Notes: generated from the letters alone by a model not told the origin. Positions 49,499 to 59,260 are shown, counted from the first letter of the stretch. The stretch is DNA of 64,000 nt from an uncultured Paracoccaceae bacterium (GCA_947500135.1 CANMQX010000001.1:372001-436000); one strand, 5' to 3'. Numbers and translations: made by a program.

Positions 49499-50161
49499 TT
49501 AGCTGATCAGCCCCGCCACAACGCCCGGAAGCTCCGCAAAGTCATCAATTGTCGCTTCGGGATCAAGGGCCAGCACATCATCGCGGCCCGGGCCGAAGGT
49601 CACCAGAACCGATGGCACGCCTGCATTGCGCGATGTATCGCGATCCGTGGCCGTATCGCCAACCAGCAAGGACCGGACGGGGTCACCACCCGCGCGGCGC
49701 ACAGCCTCAAAATGATGCTCTGGGTCTGGCTTGCGCACCGGCAGCGTATCGGCGCCGATCAGCGATCCAAACACATCGCGCACCCCAAGGCTGCGCATCA
49801 GTTGTTCAGCCAGACGTTCGGGTTTGTTGGTGGCAATACCCACAGCATAACCATCCGACTTCAACTGGTCGACCGCCAACATCGCCCCGGGATAAAGAAA
49901 TGTATGGGTATCGATATCCTGCGCGTAAGCCTCCAGCAGAACGGGGTATTGGCGATCCACCTCGCCGGCCTCCACACCTGTCACGCGCGAAAACCCAAGG
50001 TTTAGCATCGCCCGGCCACCGCGCAAAGCCGTTGCAGCATCGCGGGCAGGATCAAGTAAATCACCCAACCCCAATCCCCGAAAACAGGCGTTCGCCGCCG
50101 CAATCAGATCGCCACTTGTATCAGCCAGCGTCCCATCAAGATCAAAAATCACCGTGCGCAT
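49499..50161 (-). CDS. gph: Phosphoglycolate phosphatase, HAD family
   Basis: 220 residues from ATG 50161 (MRTVIFDLDGTLADT). HAD motif I DxDGT, motif II in IATNKP, and VGDTATD (motif IV) are present. It dephosphorylates 2-phosphoglycolate; substrate specificity within the HAD family is inferred. The open frame runs further upstream but without a start at which homology continues. Divergent from glmU. Confidence 0.88.
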   Translation of the reverse strand: MRTVIFDLDGTLADTSGDLIAAANACFRGLGLGDLLDPARDAATALRGGRAMLNLGFSRVTGVEAGEVDRQYPVLLEAYAQDIDTHTFLYPGAMLAVDQLKSDGYAVGIATNKPERLAEQLMRSLGVRDVFGSLIGADTLPVRKPDPEHHFEAVRRAGGDPVRSLLVGDTATDRDTSRNAGVPSVLVTFGPGRDDVLALDPEATIDDFAELPGVVAGLIS

Positions 50162-50287
50162 CAAACGCCTTTCAACAGATTTCACCCCGCCTTCTGTAAC
50201 GCCATGTAAACTGATGTGAACCCCCCGCCCTTGCGATAATCCAAAACCGCAGTAGAAGACGACAACGTTAAAAAGGTTGAGGCAGCA

Positions 50288-51634
50288 ATGGCAATCGCAC
50301 TGATTATCCTGGGCGCAGGCATGGGCACACGCATGAATTCCGATATGCCCAAGGTGCTGCATCAGATCGCAGGGGCACCAATGTTGGTGCATGCGATGAA
50401 ATCCGGCGCCGCACTTGACCCGGAACGCACCGTGATCGTCGCGGGCCACGGGGCAGAGGCTGTCAGCAAAGCCGCAAAGGCTTATGACCCCGACGCGGTG
50501 ATTGCGATCCAAAGCGAACAGTTGGGCACCGGGCACGCGGTCGCACAGGCGCGCGAAGCATTAGACGGGTTCGATGGCGACGCCCTTGTCCTTTACGGCG
50601 ACACACCTTTTATTCAACCCGAAACGCTGGCCGCCATGACCGCTGCACGGCTGACCCATGACGTTGTCGTGCTGGGGTTCGAGGCGGCTGATCCCGGCCG
50701 CTACGGGCGGTTGATCATGCAAGCCGACCAGCTGGATCGGATCGTTGAATTCAAAGAAGCGTCTGATAAAGAACGCGCCGTAACCTTATGTAACAGCGGT
50801 GTTATTGCAGCCGATGCGCAAACGCTCCTCGCGCTGATCGATGCGGTTGATAACGACAATGCAGCGGGCGAATACTACCTGACGGACATCGTCGGGATCG
50901 CGCGCGCCAAGGGGATGACAGCCACTGTCGTGCAATGCCCAGAGGCCGAAACAATGGGCATCAATTCCCGCGCCGAACTGGCCGGGGCAGAAGCCGTGTT
51001 TCAGACCCGCGCGCGCAACGCCGCCATGGCCGACGGCGTTACCCTCACGGCGCCTGAAACGGTCTTCTTTGCACATGACACGGTCGTGGGGCGTGACACG
51101 ATCATCGAACCGCATGTCGTCTTTGGCCCCGGTGCCAGCGTTGAAACCGGGGCAACGATACGGGCGTTCAGCCATCTGGAAGGATGCCATGTGGCACGCG
51201 GCGGCATCGTCGGGCCCTATGCCCGTCTGCGCCCCGGCGCGGAACTGGCCGAGGACGTGAAAATCGGCAATTTCGTGGAAGTGAAAAACGCCCAGATCGC
51301 CGAAGGGGCCAAGGTCAACCACCTGTCCTATATCGGCGACGCGGAAATCGGCGCGCGGTCCAATATCGGGGCGGGCACGATCACCTGCAATTACGACGGT
51401 TTGTTCAAACATAAAACGACCATCGGTGCCGATACATTCATCGGATCAAACACGATGCTGGTGGCCCCCGTGACAGTGGGCGATGCGGCGATGACAGGCA
51501 GCGGGTCGGTGATTACCAGAAACGTCCCCCCCGGCGATCTTGCCGTCGCCCGGGCGCGGCAGGACAACAAACCAGGCTTTGCAGTCAGATTATTTGAAAA
51601 ATTGCGCGCCAAAAAGGCGAAGGGAAACAAATAG
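50288..51634 (+). CDS. glmU: Bifunctional UDP-N-acetylglucosamine diphosphorylase / GlcN-1-P acetyltransferase
   Basis: 448 residues. The uridyltransferase domain has LGAGMGTRMNSDMPKVLH; the C-terminal left-handed beta helix shows hexapeptide repeats with GNFVEVKNA, NHLSYIGDAEIGARSNIGAGTITCNYDG. It makes UDP-GlcNAc for peptidoglycan and LPS. glmS starts on the base after its stop. Confidence 0.97.
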   Translation: MAIALIILGAGMGTRMNSDMPKVLHQIAGAPMLVHAMKSGAALDPERTVIVAGHGAEAVSKAAKAYDPDAVIAIQSEQLGTGHAVAQAREALDGFDGDALVLYGDTPFIQPETLAAMTAARLTHDVVVLGFEAADPGRYGRLIMQADQLDRIVEFKEASDKERAVTLCNSGVIAADAQTLLALIDAVDNDNAAGEYYLTDIVGIARAKGMTATVVQCPEAETMGINSRAELAGAEAVFQTRARNAAMADGVTLTAPETVFFAHDTVVGRDTIIEPHVVFGPGASVETGATIRAFSHLEGCHVARGGIVGPYARLRPGAELAEDVKIGNFVEVKNAQIAEGAKVNHLSYIGDAEIGARSNIGAGTITCNYDGLFKHKTTIGADTFIGSNTMLVAPVTVGDAAMTGSGSVITRNVPPGDLAVARARQDNKPGFAVRLFEKLRAKKAKGNK

Positions 51635-53458
51635 ATGTGTGGAATTGTTGGGGTTCTGGGCGATCACGAAGCGGCGCCCATTCTGGTCGAGGCGCTCAAG
51701 CGGCTCGAATATCGCGGCTATGACAGCGCCGGGATTGCCACGATCAATAACCTGAAGCTGGACCGGCGCCGCGCGGTCGGCAAACTCGTCAATCTCAGCG
51801 ACCTGCTGGTCCATGATCCCCTGCCCGGCAAGGCCGGGATCGGCCACACCCGCTGGGCCACCCATGGCGCGCCCAACGCAGGCAACGCCCACCCGCACCG
51901 CGCCGGTGGGGTTGCCGTTGTCCATAACGGGATCATCGAAAACTTCCGCGAGCTGCGCGAATTTCTGGCCGCACAAAACATCGCCTTTGAAACCGACACG
52001 GATACCGAAACAGTCGCCCTGCTAGCCAATTACTACCGCGATCAGGGGCGAAGCCCGCGCGATGCGGCTGAGCAGACGATTGCAAGGCTCGAAGGTGCGT
52101 ATGCGCTCTGTTTCCTCTTTGATGGCGAAGACGATTTGCTGATCGCCGCCCGCAAGGGCTCCCCACTGGCCATCGGGCACGGCGAGGGAGAGATGTTCGT
52201 CGGCTCCGACGCCATCGCGCTGGCCCCGATGACCGACCAAATCACCTATCTGGAGGAGGGCGACTGGGCTGTCATAACCCGCAACTCAGTCGAAATTCGG
52301 GATAGCGCGGGCAAGCTCGCCAATCGGGACCTGAAGGTCATCCAGATCGACACAGCTCAAGTCGACAAGGCCGGTTACAAACATTTCATGGCCAAGGAAA
52401 TCGCCGAACAGCCCACCGTGCTGCAAGGTGCGCTCAGCCATTACATCGACCCCGACGCCACCGCGATCACCCTGCCCGAACCGGGACTGGATTTCACTAA
52501 AATCGAACGGCTGACCATGGTTGCCTGCGGCACGGCCTTCTACGCCTGCATGGTGGCCAAATACTGGTTCGAACAACTGGCGGGGCTGCCTGTTGAAATC
52601 GATGTGGCCTCCGAATTCCGGTACCGCGAACCGCCCGTCACGCCGGGAACCGTAGCGCTTTTCGTCAGCCAATCGGGCGAAACCGCCGACACGCTGGCCG
52701 CCCTGCGCTATATGGATGGCAAGGCGGACAAGATCGTATCAGTGGTCAATGTCCCCGAAAGCTCCATCGCGCGCGAAAGCGATATCGCACTGCCGATCCT
52801 TGCTGGCACTGAAATCGGCGTGGCCTCAACCAAGGCCTTCACCTGCCAGTTAACAACGCTGGCCATCCTTGCGTTGCAAGCGGCCCATGCACGCGGACGG
52901 ATCAATGACGCAGAATTGGCCGCAAAACTGGCAAACCTGCGCGCATTGCCCGGCGTGCTGAACATCGCATTAGGGATCGAGGATAAATCTACCAAGGTCT
53001 CGCGCAAACTGGCAGAGGCGCGGGATATCCTGTTCCTTGGGCGCGGGGCAATGTATCCACTGGCCCATGAAGGTGCGCTTAAATTAAAAGAAATCAGCTA
53101 TATACACGCCGAAGCCTACGCATCTGGTGAACTCAAACACGGCCCCATCGCATTGGTCGATAAACATGTGCCCGTGATCGTCATGGCGCCACGCGACGCG
53201 CTGTTCGAAAAAACCATCTCGAACATGCAAGAGGTCATGGCGCGCGGCGGCAAGGTTCTTTTGATCACGGACAAAAAAGGGGCTGCCGAAGCTGGCGAAG
53301 GCGTCTGGGAAACGATCCTGATGCCAGAGATTGACCCATTTCTGGCGCCCATCCTCTACGCCGTGCCTGCCCAGTTGATCGCCTACCACACTGCCATCGC
53401 CAAAGGCACGGATGTGGATCAGCCGCGCAATCTGGCAAAATCCGTGACCGTGGAATGA
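51635..53458 (+). CDS. glmS: Glutamine--fructose-6-phosphate aminotransferase (isomerizing)
   Basis: 607 residues, usual length. The N-terminal glutaminase nucleophile is Cys2 (MCGIVGVLG), followed by EYRGYDSAG and GHTRWATHG. Two SIS domains follow (SQSGETADTLAALR, GRGAMYPLAHEGALKLKEISYIHAEAYASGELKHGP) with the C-terminal KSVTVE. It supplies GlcN-6-P to the GlmU pathway. TAG-ATG junction with glmU; ATGA overlap with the AlkD-like gene. Confidence 0.98.
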   Translation: MCGIVGVLGDHEAAPILVEALKRLEYRGYDSAGIATINNLKLDRRRAVGKLVNLSDLLVHDPLPGKAGIGHTRWATHGAPNAGNAHPHRAGGVAVVHNGIIENFRELREFLAAQNIAFETDTDTETVALLANYYRDQGRSPRDAAEQTIARLEGAYALCFLFDGEDDLLIAARKGSPLAIGHGEGEMFVGSDAIALAPMTDQITYLEEGDWAVITRNSVEIRDSAGKLANRDLKVIQIDTAQVDKAGYKHFMAKEIAEQPTVLQGALSHYIDPDATAITLPEPGLDFTKIERLTMVACGTAFYACMVAKYWFEQLAGLPVEIDVASEFRYREPPVTPGTVALFVSQSGETADTLAALRYMDGKADKIVSVVNVPESSIARESDIALPILAGTEIGVASTKAFTCQLTTLAILALQAAHARGRINDAELAAKLANLRALPGVLNIALGIEDKSTKVSRKLAEARDILFLGRGAMYPLAHEGALKLKEISYIHAEAYASGELKHGPIALVDKHVPVIVMAPRDALFEKTISNMQEVMARGGKVLLITDKKGAAEAGEGVWETILMPEIDPFLAPILYAVPAQLIAYHTAIAKGTDVDQPRNLAKSVTVE

Positions 53459-54138
53459 CGCCCGCAACCGCTCTTGCTGCCCTGCGCGCCGCTGGCGATG
53501 CCGCCAAAGCATCCGAAATGCACCGCTATCACAAGGTGGACCGGCCCTATTATGGCGTGGCTAACCCAGATATCGACGCGCTGGTGAAAGAATGGCGGGC
53601 CGAGGTTGATCTGAACACAAGGCTGGCCTTGGCCAAGAGGCTATGGAAAAGCAACGCACATGAGGCGCGGGTCGCGGCGGCCAAACTGCTGACCCAGGCG
53701 CGGATCAGGCCCGATGACAGCGGAGCATGGGACCTGATCGCCAGCTGGGTGCCTGATTTTGACGCATGGGCGGTGGCGGACCATGCCAGTATCGCCGGGC
53801 AGAAACGACTGGTCGCGGACCCTGCCCGGCTGGATCAGGTCGAACGCTGGACAGTCTCGGACCATCTATGGACGAAACGCGCGGCATTGGTGATGACCCT
53901 GCCATGGACCAAACAGAACAACCCCAAACCCGGCGATCTTAAGATCCGCGACCGGGTGCTGGGCTGGGCTGCATCTTATGTGACAGACCATGAATGGTTC
54001 ATCCAGAAAGCTATCGGATGGTGGCTGCGCGAATTGTCAAAACATGACCCTGCGCGGGTGACCGCATTTCTGGATCAGCACGCCAGCGCCATGAAGCCTT
54101 TTGCAGTCAAGGAAGCGTCACGGAAGCTATCGACGTAA
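53455..54138 (+). CDS. AlkD-like DNA alkylation repair protein
   Basis: 227 residues, all-helical, HEAT-like repeat protein of the AlkD family. Conserved HKVDRPYYGVANPDIDALVKEWR opens the first repeats, DFDAWAVADH carries the acidic residue corresponding to the AlkD active site, and LWTKRAALVMTLPWTK the catalytic-region Arg. Known members remove N3-methyladenine and N7-methylguanine. Its ATG overlaps the glmS stop (ATGA). The TAA is inside a palindrome. Confidence 0.87.
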   Translation: MTPATALAALRAAGDAAKASEMHRYHKVDRPYYGVANPDIDALVKEWRAEVDLNTRLALAKRLWKSNAHEARVAAAKLLTQARIRPDDSGAWDLIASWVPDFDAWAVADHASIAGQKRLVADPARLDQVERWTVSDHLWTKRAALVMTLPWTKQNNPKPGDLKIRDRVLGWAASYVTDHEWFIQKAIGWWLRELSKHDPARVTAFLDQHASAMKPFAVKEASRKLST

Positions 54139-54159
54139 GATGGGTTTAAACCCATCTTA
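54136..54159. terminator. 24-bp palindrome holding both stop codons of convergent genes
   Basis: TAAGATGGGTTT and its exact complement AAACCCATCTTA. The first three bases are the TAA of the AlkD-like gene and the last three the TAA (on the other strand) of the lipoprotein gene. A hairpin on both transcripts could terminate or stabilise each; no U run follows. Confidence 0.55.
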
Positions 54160-54645
54160 CTTGCTGGAAACACGCAGCTCCGCAAGGCTGGTCAGCGGCG
54201 CACCGATCAATCGCATCGCAGCAAGGCTGATCTGGCTGCCTGATCCTGCGGCCCCGCCCGATGGGCGCAACTCAATATTGATCGTCTTACCCTGATAGGT
54301 CGCGCGACCGGGGGTCAAAGCCGATACCAGCGGCGTCTTTAGCCAGATACCTGGTTCTGTCGGCGGCCCCAATGACGCAATTGTGGTGCCCAGTTCCGAT
54401 GTGGTCACCGATGCGTTGATCACTTGCGCCTCTTCGCGGTCCTCGGCTGTGGTTGTGTCAAACTGGTCCACGGTGGTGGCATTTGTGGGCGGCGGCGGTG
54501 GCGGTGTCGGATCAAGGGTCGGTTGCGGCACAGCCGTATCAACTGCGCCATCTTGCGGCACACCAAACGGGCCTTGAAAAGACGGGGTTGTACAGGCGGC
54601 CATGGCCAGGATCGGGATCATCAGGAAAGTCTGTTTCATGGCCAT
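54157..54645 (-). CDS. Predicted lipoprotein with a Pro-rich linker
   Basis: 162 residues from ATG 54645; ATG 54639 is equally possible (no clear ribosome site for either). Signal MAMKQTFLMIPILAMAACTTP, lipobox AMAAC. A long Pro/Thr linker (TLDPTPPPPPPTNATT), then a domain with WLKTPLVSALTPGRATYQGKTINIELRPSGG. Family known to me only as Rhodobacteraceae hypothetical proteins. Probably periplasmic or outer-membrane attached. Confidence 0.65.
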   Translation of the reverse strand: MAMKQTFLMIPILAMAACTTPSFQGPFGVPQDGAVDTAVPQPTLDPTPPPPPPTNATTVDQFDTTTAEDREEAQVINASVTTSELGTTIASLGPPTEPGIWLKTPLVSALTPGRATYQGKTINIELRPSGGAAGSGSQISLAAMRLIGAPLTSLAELRVSSK

Positions 54646-54725
54646 GACGTTATGTCGCTGAAATGGCGGTTGCAAGTCACGGCTTGGTGCTTGCGCAATG
54701 GCCCGCCCCTGCCTAGGTTGACCTC

Positions 54726-55730
54726 ATGCATACCCCATTGATCGACCCATTCGCCCGCGCCATCGATTATCTGCGGATATCGGTGACAGACCGCTGCGAT
54801 TTCCGCTGTGTCTATTGCATGTCGGAAAACATGACCTTTCTGCCCAAGAAAGAGCTGCTGACGCTCGAAGAGCTTGATCGCATGTGTTCAGCCTTCGTCC
54901 GGCTAGGCATCAAAAAACTGCGGATCACTGGCGGTGAACCGCTTGTGCGGCGCGAGATCATGACCTTCTTTCGCAGCATGTCCCGGCACCTGGAAACCGG
55001 CGCGCTCAAGGAATTGACGCTGACCACCAATGGCAGCCAGTTGGAAAAATACGCGGATGATCTGTTTGCGGCTGGTGTCCGGCGGGTCAATGTTTCGCTC
55101 GATACGTTGGATGATGACAAATTCGCCCGCATCACACGCTGGGGCCGCCTGCCGCAGGTTTTGCGCGGGATTGAGGCGGCACAAAAGGCCGGTCTGCGGG
55201 TCAAGATCAACACCGTCGCGCTGCAAGGTTTTAATGAAGACGAGTTATTCACCCTGACCGATTGGTGCGCCGACCGCGACATGGACCTGACCTTTATCGA
55301 GGTCATGCCAATGGGCGATCTGGGAAATGAGGATCGGCTGGGTCAGTATTGGTCGCTCAAGGATTTGCGCGCCCAGATCGAAACCCGCTCTGCCCTGACG
55401 GACCTGCCAGAAAACACCGGTGGGCCCGCGCGCTATGTTCGGGTCGAAAATACCGGGCAGAAAATTGGCTTTATTACCCCCCTCACCCATAATTTCTGCG
55501 AAAGCTGCAACCGGGTGCGGATCACCTGCACCGGCGAAATTTACACCTGTCTGGGGCAAGAAGGCCATTCCGACCTGCGCGGCCCCTTGCGCGCGTCAGA
55601 GGCCGATGAAGTGCTGGAAGACGCGATCAGGGCCGCCATCGCTTTGAAACCCAAAGGCCATGATTTCGACTATTCGCGCCAGCAGATCGACGGTCAGGTC
55701 AGCCGACATATGTCACATACTGGCGGCTAG
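54726..55730 (+). CDS. moaA: GTP 3',8-cyclase (molybdenum cofactor synthesis)
   Basis: 334 residues. Radical SAM cluster Cys24, Cys28, Cys31 (CDFRCVYC), a C-terminal cluster in [20 protein letters not shown], and the essential C-terminal Gly-Gly (TGG end). It converts GTP to 3',8-cyclo-dihydro-GTP in the first molybdopterin step. No other moa genes adjoin it. Divergent from the lipoprotein gene by 80 bases. Confidence 0.97.
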   Translation: MHTPLIDPFARAIDYLRISVTDRCDFRCVYCMSENMTFLPKKELLTLEELDRMCSAFVRLGIKKLRITGGEPLVRREIMTFFRSMSRHLETGALKELTLTTNGSQLEKYADDLFAAGVRRVNVSLDTLDDDKFARITRWGRLPQVLRGIEAAQKAGLRVKINTVALQGFNEDELFTLTDWCADRDMDLTFIEVMPMGDLGNEDRLGQYWSLKDLRAQIETRSALTDLPENTGGPARYVRVENTGQKIGFITPLTHNFCESCNRVRITCTGEIYTCLGQEGHSDLRGPLRASEADEVLEDAIRAAIALKPKGHDFDYSRQQIDGQVSRHMSHTGG

Positions 55731-55732
55731 GC

Positions 55733-56803
55733 TCAGACCGCAAAAGGGCGCAGCTTTTCCACTTCTTCGCGGTATGGGGCCGCCCCTTCGGGCAAAACAG
55801 GAATGATAACCGCCTCCGCATGGCGCAATTGTTTCACTAGCACTGGCAGCAACCTGCGATAGGCCGCAAAGATCGATGGGTCAGGCGCGGGCACATCATG
55901 TCTGATCAGTTCATGCAGCTTCGGCAAATGGTAGTAAGGCACCATGGTGAACATGTGATGTTCCAGATGGTAATTCATGTTGAGGTAAATGAACCGGCTG
56001 ACCGGGTTCATCAGCACGGTACGCGTATTCAACCGGTGATCGGTCACGTTCTCGGCCAAACCCAGATGCTGCAATAACCCGGTCATGACGTGATGCCACG
56101 CACCATAAAGCCGGGGCAATCCGATGACCATAAGAGGCAAGATCGATCCCAAACACAGGGCCAAAACCACCGTACTGGCATAGATCAGCAACCATATCCG
56201 GGCGACCAAAAAAACCCGGGCTTGCGCAGTATCGCGTAGATATGCAGCCTCGTCCGGGTGCAATCGCCCGCTGGCATGCAGGAACATCCGCTTGATCAGA
56301 ACAAAGGTGTCGACGATGCCAAACAGGTTCAACGCAACCCGGACCAGATCAGGTGGGCGCATCGCCACGATTTCGGGATCACGCCCGACAATGACGGTAT
56401 CAGTATGGTGCCTGACATGACTGGCCCGCCATATGACCGGGTTTCGCATCAGCATGAAACTGGCAATTTGATAGACGACCTCGTTCATCCACGGGGTCTG
56501 AAACGCGGTCTTATGCCCGCATTCATGCCAACGCGAATCCGAAGCAGAGCCGTAAAGCACGCCATAGATGAACCAAAACGGGGCCGACCACCACGAAGGC
56601 CATAACGCAATCGCAATACCTGCCGACAGGATCATCGCCCCAATCCAGATTGCTGTATCACGCAATGCCAGCGCATCTGACTTTTTCATCAGATCACGTA
56701 TCGATTGGGGGTCCACCGCCGGGCGATACCAGTTCGGTTTCGCCAGACCCGCCTGAACAGCTGCCCGTCCAGCCGCACCCGTCAGCGCATAGTCATTTGC
56801 CAT
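55733..56803 (-). CDS. Fatty acid desaturase-family membrane protein
   Basis: 356 residues with several membrane segments and the three His boxes of membrane desaturases: HECGH (93-97), HVRHH (129-133), HLEHH (near 283). It introduces a double bond or hydroxyl into an acyl chain or related lipid using a di-iron centre; substrate unknown. Its ATG has no ribosome site, and the predicted promoter would start transcription at the ATG itself. Convergent with moaA, two bases apart. Confidence 0.92.
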   Translation of the reverse strand: MANDYALTGAAGRAAVQAGLAKPNWYRPAVDPQSIRDLMKKSDALALRDTAIWIGAMILSAGIAIALWPSWWSAPFWFIYGVLYGSASDSRWHECGHKTAFQTPWMNEVVYQIASFMLMRNPVIWRASHVRHHTDTVIVGRDPEIVAMRPPDLVRVALNLFGIVDTFVLIKRMFLHASGRLHPDEAAYLRDTAQARVFLVARIWLLIYASTVVLALCLGSILPLMVIGLPRLYGAWHHVMTGLLQHLGLAENVTDHRLNTRTVLMNPVSRFIYLNMNYHLEHHMFTMVPYYHLPKLHELIRHDVPAPDPSIFAAYRRLLPVLVKQLRHAEAVIIPVLPEGAAPYREEVEKLRPFAV

Positions 56804-56809
56804 AGAAAA

Positions 56810-56837
56810 GGCATAACAGCCTTTGTTATGCTGTCAA
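56810..56837 (-). promoter_or_regulatory. Predicted desaturase promoter giving a leaderless transcript
   Basis: On the minus strand: TTGACA (56837-56832, full consensus), a 16-base spacer, TATGCC (56815-56810). The expected start site, 7 bases on, is the A of the desaturase ATG at 56803. Confidence 0.55.
56811..56831. promoter_or_regulatory. Inverted-repeat operator in the desaturase promoter
   Basis: GCATAACA and TGTTATGC around a 5-base spacer, covering the promoter spacer and most of the -10 box. A repressor would block transcription; the regulator is not in this window next to it. Confidence 0.6.
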
Positions 56838-56902
56838 TTCCAGCATATTTCTGGCGGCGGCCTCGGGTCCGAACCCCAGGTTGTGTTGACATTCACCACG
56901 AC

Positions 56903-58066
56903 CTAAGCCGCTGGCATCCGCTGTTCGACAATTTCTGCCCACCAGCTACAGCCTGCAGGGATCGCATCATCATTGAAATTGTATTCGGGGTGATGCACCG
57001 ATGCAGTGTCACCATTGCCCACCAGAATATAGGCACCGGGGCGTTCTTCCAGCATAAACGCAAAATCCTCGCCCCCCATGACCAATGGCGCATCCTCGCA
57101 ATCCCCAGACACGGATTTGGCCACATCAGCGGCAAAGGCGGTCTGATCCTCATGGTTCACCATGCAAGGATAGCCGCGGTAATAGGTGACATCGGCAGTA
57201 GCGCCAAAGGTAGCAGCGGTGCCTTCGCAGATCGCCTTCAGCCGTGTTTCGGCAAGATCGCGCATTTCGGCAGACATGGTGCGCACGGTGCCTTTCAGGG
57301 CGACCCGCTGGGCAATGACGTTGAACGCTTTGGATGACGATTCAATCGACGTGACAGACACAACAATCTGATCGACCGGGTCAGCATTGCGGCTGGCGAT
57401 AGATTGCAGCGCGGTCACCACATGGGCGGCAACAAGGGTCGAATCGACCGTTTGCTGCGGCTTGGCGGCATGGCCGCCCTTGCCTTCAATGATGATGTCA
57501 AACTGGTCGGTCGCGGCAAAAAACGCGCCGGGGCGGATCGCAAAGGTGCCCGCCGGGCGACCCGGCCAATTATGCATGCCATAGACTTCCTGAATGCCGA
57601 ATCGGTCCATCATGCCGTCATCGCACATTTCCTTGCCGCCACCGCCGCCTTCTTCGGCGGGCTGAAAGATGACAACAACGGTCCCATCAAAATTGCGGGT
57701 TTCGGCCAGATATTGCGCCGCCCCCAGCAACATCGCCGTATGGCCATCATGGCCGCAGGCATGCATCGCCCCGTCGGTTTTTGAGGCATAGTCCAGCCCG
57801 GTCTGTTCATGAATGGGCAAGGCATCCATATCCGCGCGCAGGCCGATCACCTTGCCAGAGCCGGATGATTTGCCCTTGATCACACCAACAACGCCAGTGC
57901 GGCCAATCCCGGTCACCACCTCATCGCAGCCAAAGCCTTGCAGCTTTTCGGCGACAATCGCCGAGGTGCGGTGTGTTTCAAACAGAATCTCGGGGTTTTC
58001 GTGCAGATCACGGCGCCAGGCAGTGATTTCAGGCAGCAATTCAGCGAAACGGTTTTTGACGGGCAT
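56903..58066 (-). CDS. M20-family amidohydrolase (hippurate hydrolase type)
   Basis: 387 residues from ATG 58066 (AGAGGAG, 6-base spacing). Metal and catalytic motifs: HACGHDGHTAMLLGA, PAEEGGGGGKEM, and MHNWPGRPAGTFA, diagnostic of the HipO/IAA-amino-acid hydrolase subfamily of M20 metallopeptidases. It releases an acyl or amino-acid group from an amide in the cytoplasm; exact substrate unknown. Next to argE and a peptide transporter, so a role in processing imported conjugates is inferred. Confidence 0.93.
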   Translation of the reverse strand: MPVKNRFAELLPEITAWRRDLHENPEILFETHRTSAIVAEKLQGFGCDEVVTGIGRTGVVGVIKGKSSGSGKVIGLRADMDALPIHEQTGLDYASKTDGAMHACGHDGHTAMLLGAAQYLAETRNFDGTVVVIFQPAEEGGGGGKEMCDDGMMDRFGIQEVYGMHNWPGRPAGTFAIRPGAFFAATDQFDIIIEGKGGHAAKPQQTVDSTLVAAHVVTALQSIASRNADPVDQIVVSVTSIESSSKAFNVIAQRVALKGTVRTMSAEMRDLAETRLKAICEGTAATFGATADVTYYRGYPCMVNHEDQTAFAADVAKSVSGDCEDAPLVMGGEDFAFMLEERPGAYILVGNGDTASVHHPEYNFNDDAIPAGCSWWAEIVEQRMPAA

Positions 58067-58099
58067 GGGACACTCCTCTTGTTTCGTGGCCACTATGGA

Positions 58100-59260
58100 T
58101 CATTCCGCCAGCATGTCCACCAGACGGCTGATAAATGCCTCGCCTTGTTGGAACTGATCGACGGTGATGAATTCATTGGGTTGATGCGCTTGCGCAATGT
58201 CACCCGGGCCGCAAATGACGGCGGAATAGCCACGTTCCTGAAACTGGCCGGCCTCTGTGCCATAGCTGACAACGCCACGAGCGTTATCGCCGGTCAACTG
58301 ACGGGCCAGTGCTTCCGCCTTGCCGTCATCTTCGGGGATCAGGCCGGGGACGTTGAACACGCGGTCCATGCTGATCCCGGTATCGGGGTGAATGGCCTGC
58401 ATCTCCGCCTCTAACTCACCGACCTTTGCGGTGATCCGGGCCTCCCAATCCGCGATATCCTCACCGGGCACAATCCGCAGGCCAAGGACGAAACTGCAGT
58501 CCTTGGCGGTGATGTTATGGGCGGTGCCACCTTCAATCATGCCGACATGCAACGTGGTGTAGGGGGGCACAAATTCGGCCGCCAGCGGGCCGGGCGTTTG
58601 GGCTGCGTTTTCCGCGTTCACCTGATTGGCCCACTCGATCAGACGGGCAGACATCATCACCGCACTGACACCAGTATGCTGCAGTGATGAATGAACCTCA
58701 AACCCTTTGAAATGCATATCATACCCCACACCGCCCTTATGGCCGGTGACGATTTTCATCATTGATGGCTCACCCACCAGCACGGTATCGGCGCGGGGCA
58801 TGCCCATCGACACCATGTGATCGATCATCAGCGGGGCGCCGGTGCAACCGATTTCCTCATCATAGCTCAGCGCAATCTGCAACGGGCGTTTGATGCCACG
58901 CTCCAACGCCAGCGGGACAGCAGACAAGGCCAGCGCGTCAAAGCCTTTCATGTCGCAGGTGCCACGCCCATAAAGCTTGTCACCCTTCTGAGTCACAACA
59001 AACGGATCCGTCTCCCAGGCCTGCCCATCAACGGGCACAACATCAGTATGACCCGACAGAACCACGCCGCCATCCACATCCGGCCCGACATGGGCATAGA
59101 GCGCCGCCTTTGTGCCATCCTCATTGGGAACCCGTGTCGATGTGACGCCAAGATCATCCAGATAGGTCTCAACAAAATCGATCAAATCCAGATTGCTGTC
59201 GCGGCTGACAGTCGGAAAACTAATCAGTCGATCCATCAATGCGCGGGCGCTCGGCGTCAT
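58100..59260 (-). CDS. argE: Acetylornithine deacetylase
   Basis: 386 residues from ATG 59260 (MTPSARALMDRL), with AAAGGAAAA upstream. M20 metallohydrolase: SGHTDVVPVDGQ, YGRGTCDMKGFDA with bridging Asp, and DEEIGCTGA with the catalytic Glu. The shape of the dimerisation domain and length fit ArgE (N-acetylornithine to ornithine). Upstream of the amidohydrolase, same strand, 33 bases between them. Confidence 0.9.
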   Translation of the reverse strand: MTPSARALMDRLISFPTVSRDSNLDLIDFVETYLDDLGVTSTRVPNEDGTKAALYAHVGPDVDGGVVLSGHTDVVPVDGQAWETDPFVVTQKGDKLYGRGTCDMKGFDALALSAVPLALERGIKRPLQIALSYDEEIGCTGAPLMIDHMVSMGMPRADTVLVGEPSMMKIVTGHKGGVGYDMHFKGFEVHSSLQHTGVSAVMMSARLIEWANQVNAENAAQTPGPLAAEFVPPYTTLHVGMIEGGTAHNITAKDCSFVLGLRIVPGEDIADWEARITAKVGELEAEMQAIHPDTGISMDRVFNVPGLIPEDDGKAEALARQLTGDNARGVVSYGTEAGQFQERGYSAVICGPGDIAQAHQPNEFITVDQFQQGEAFISRLVDMLAE

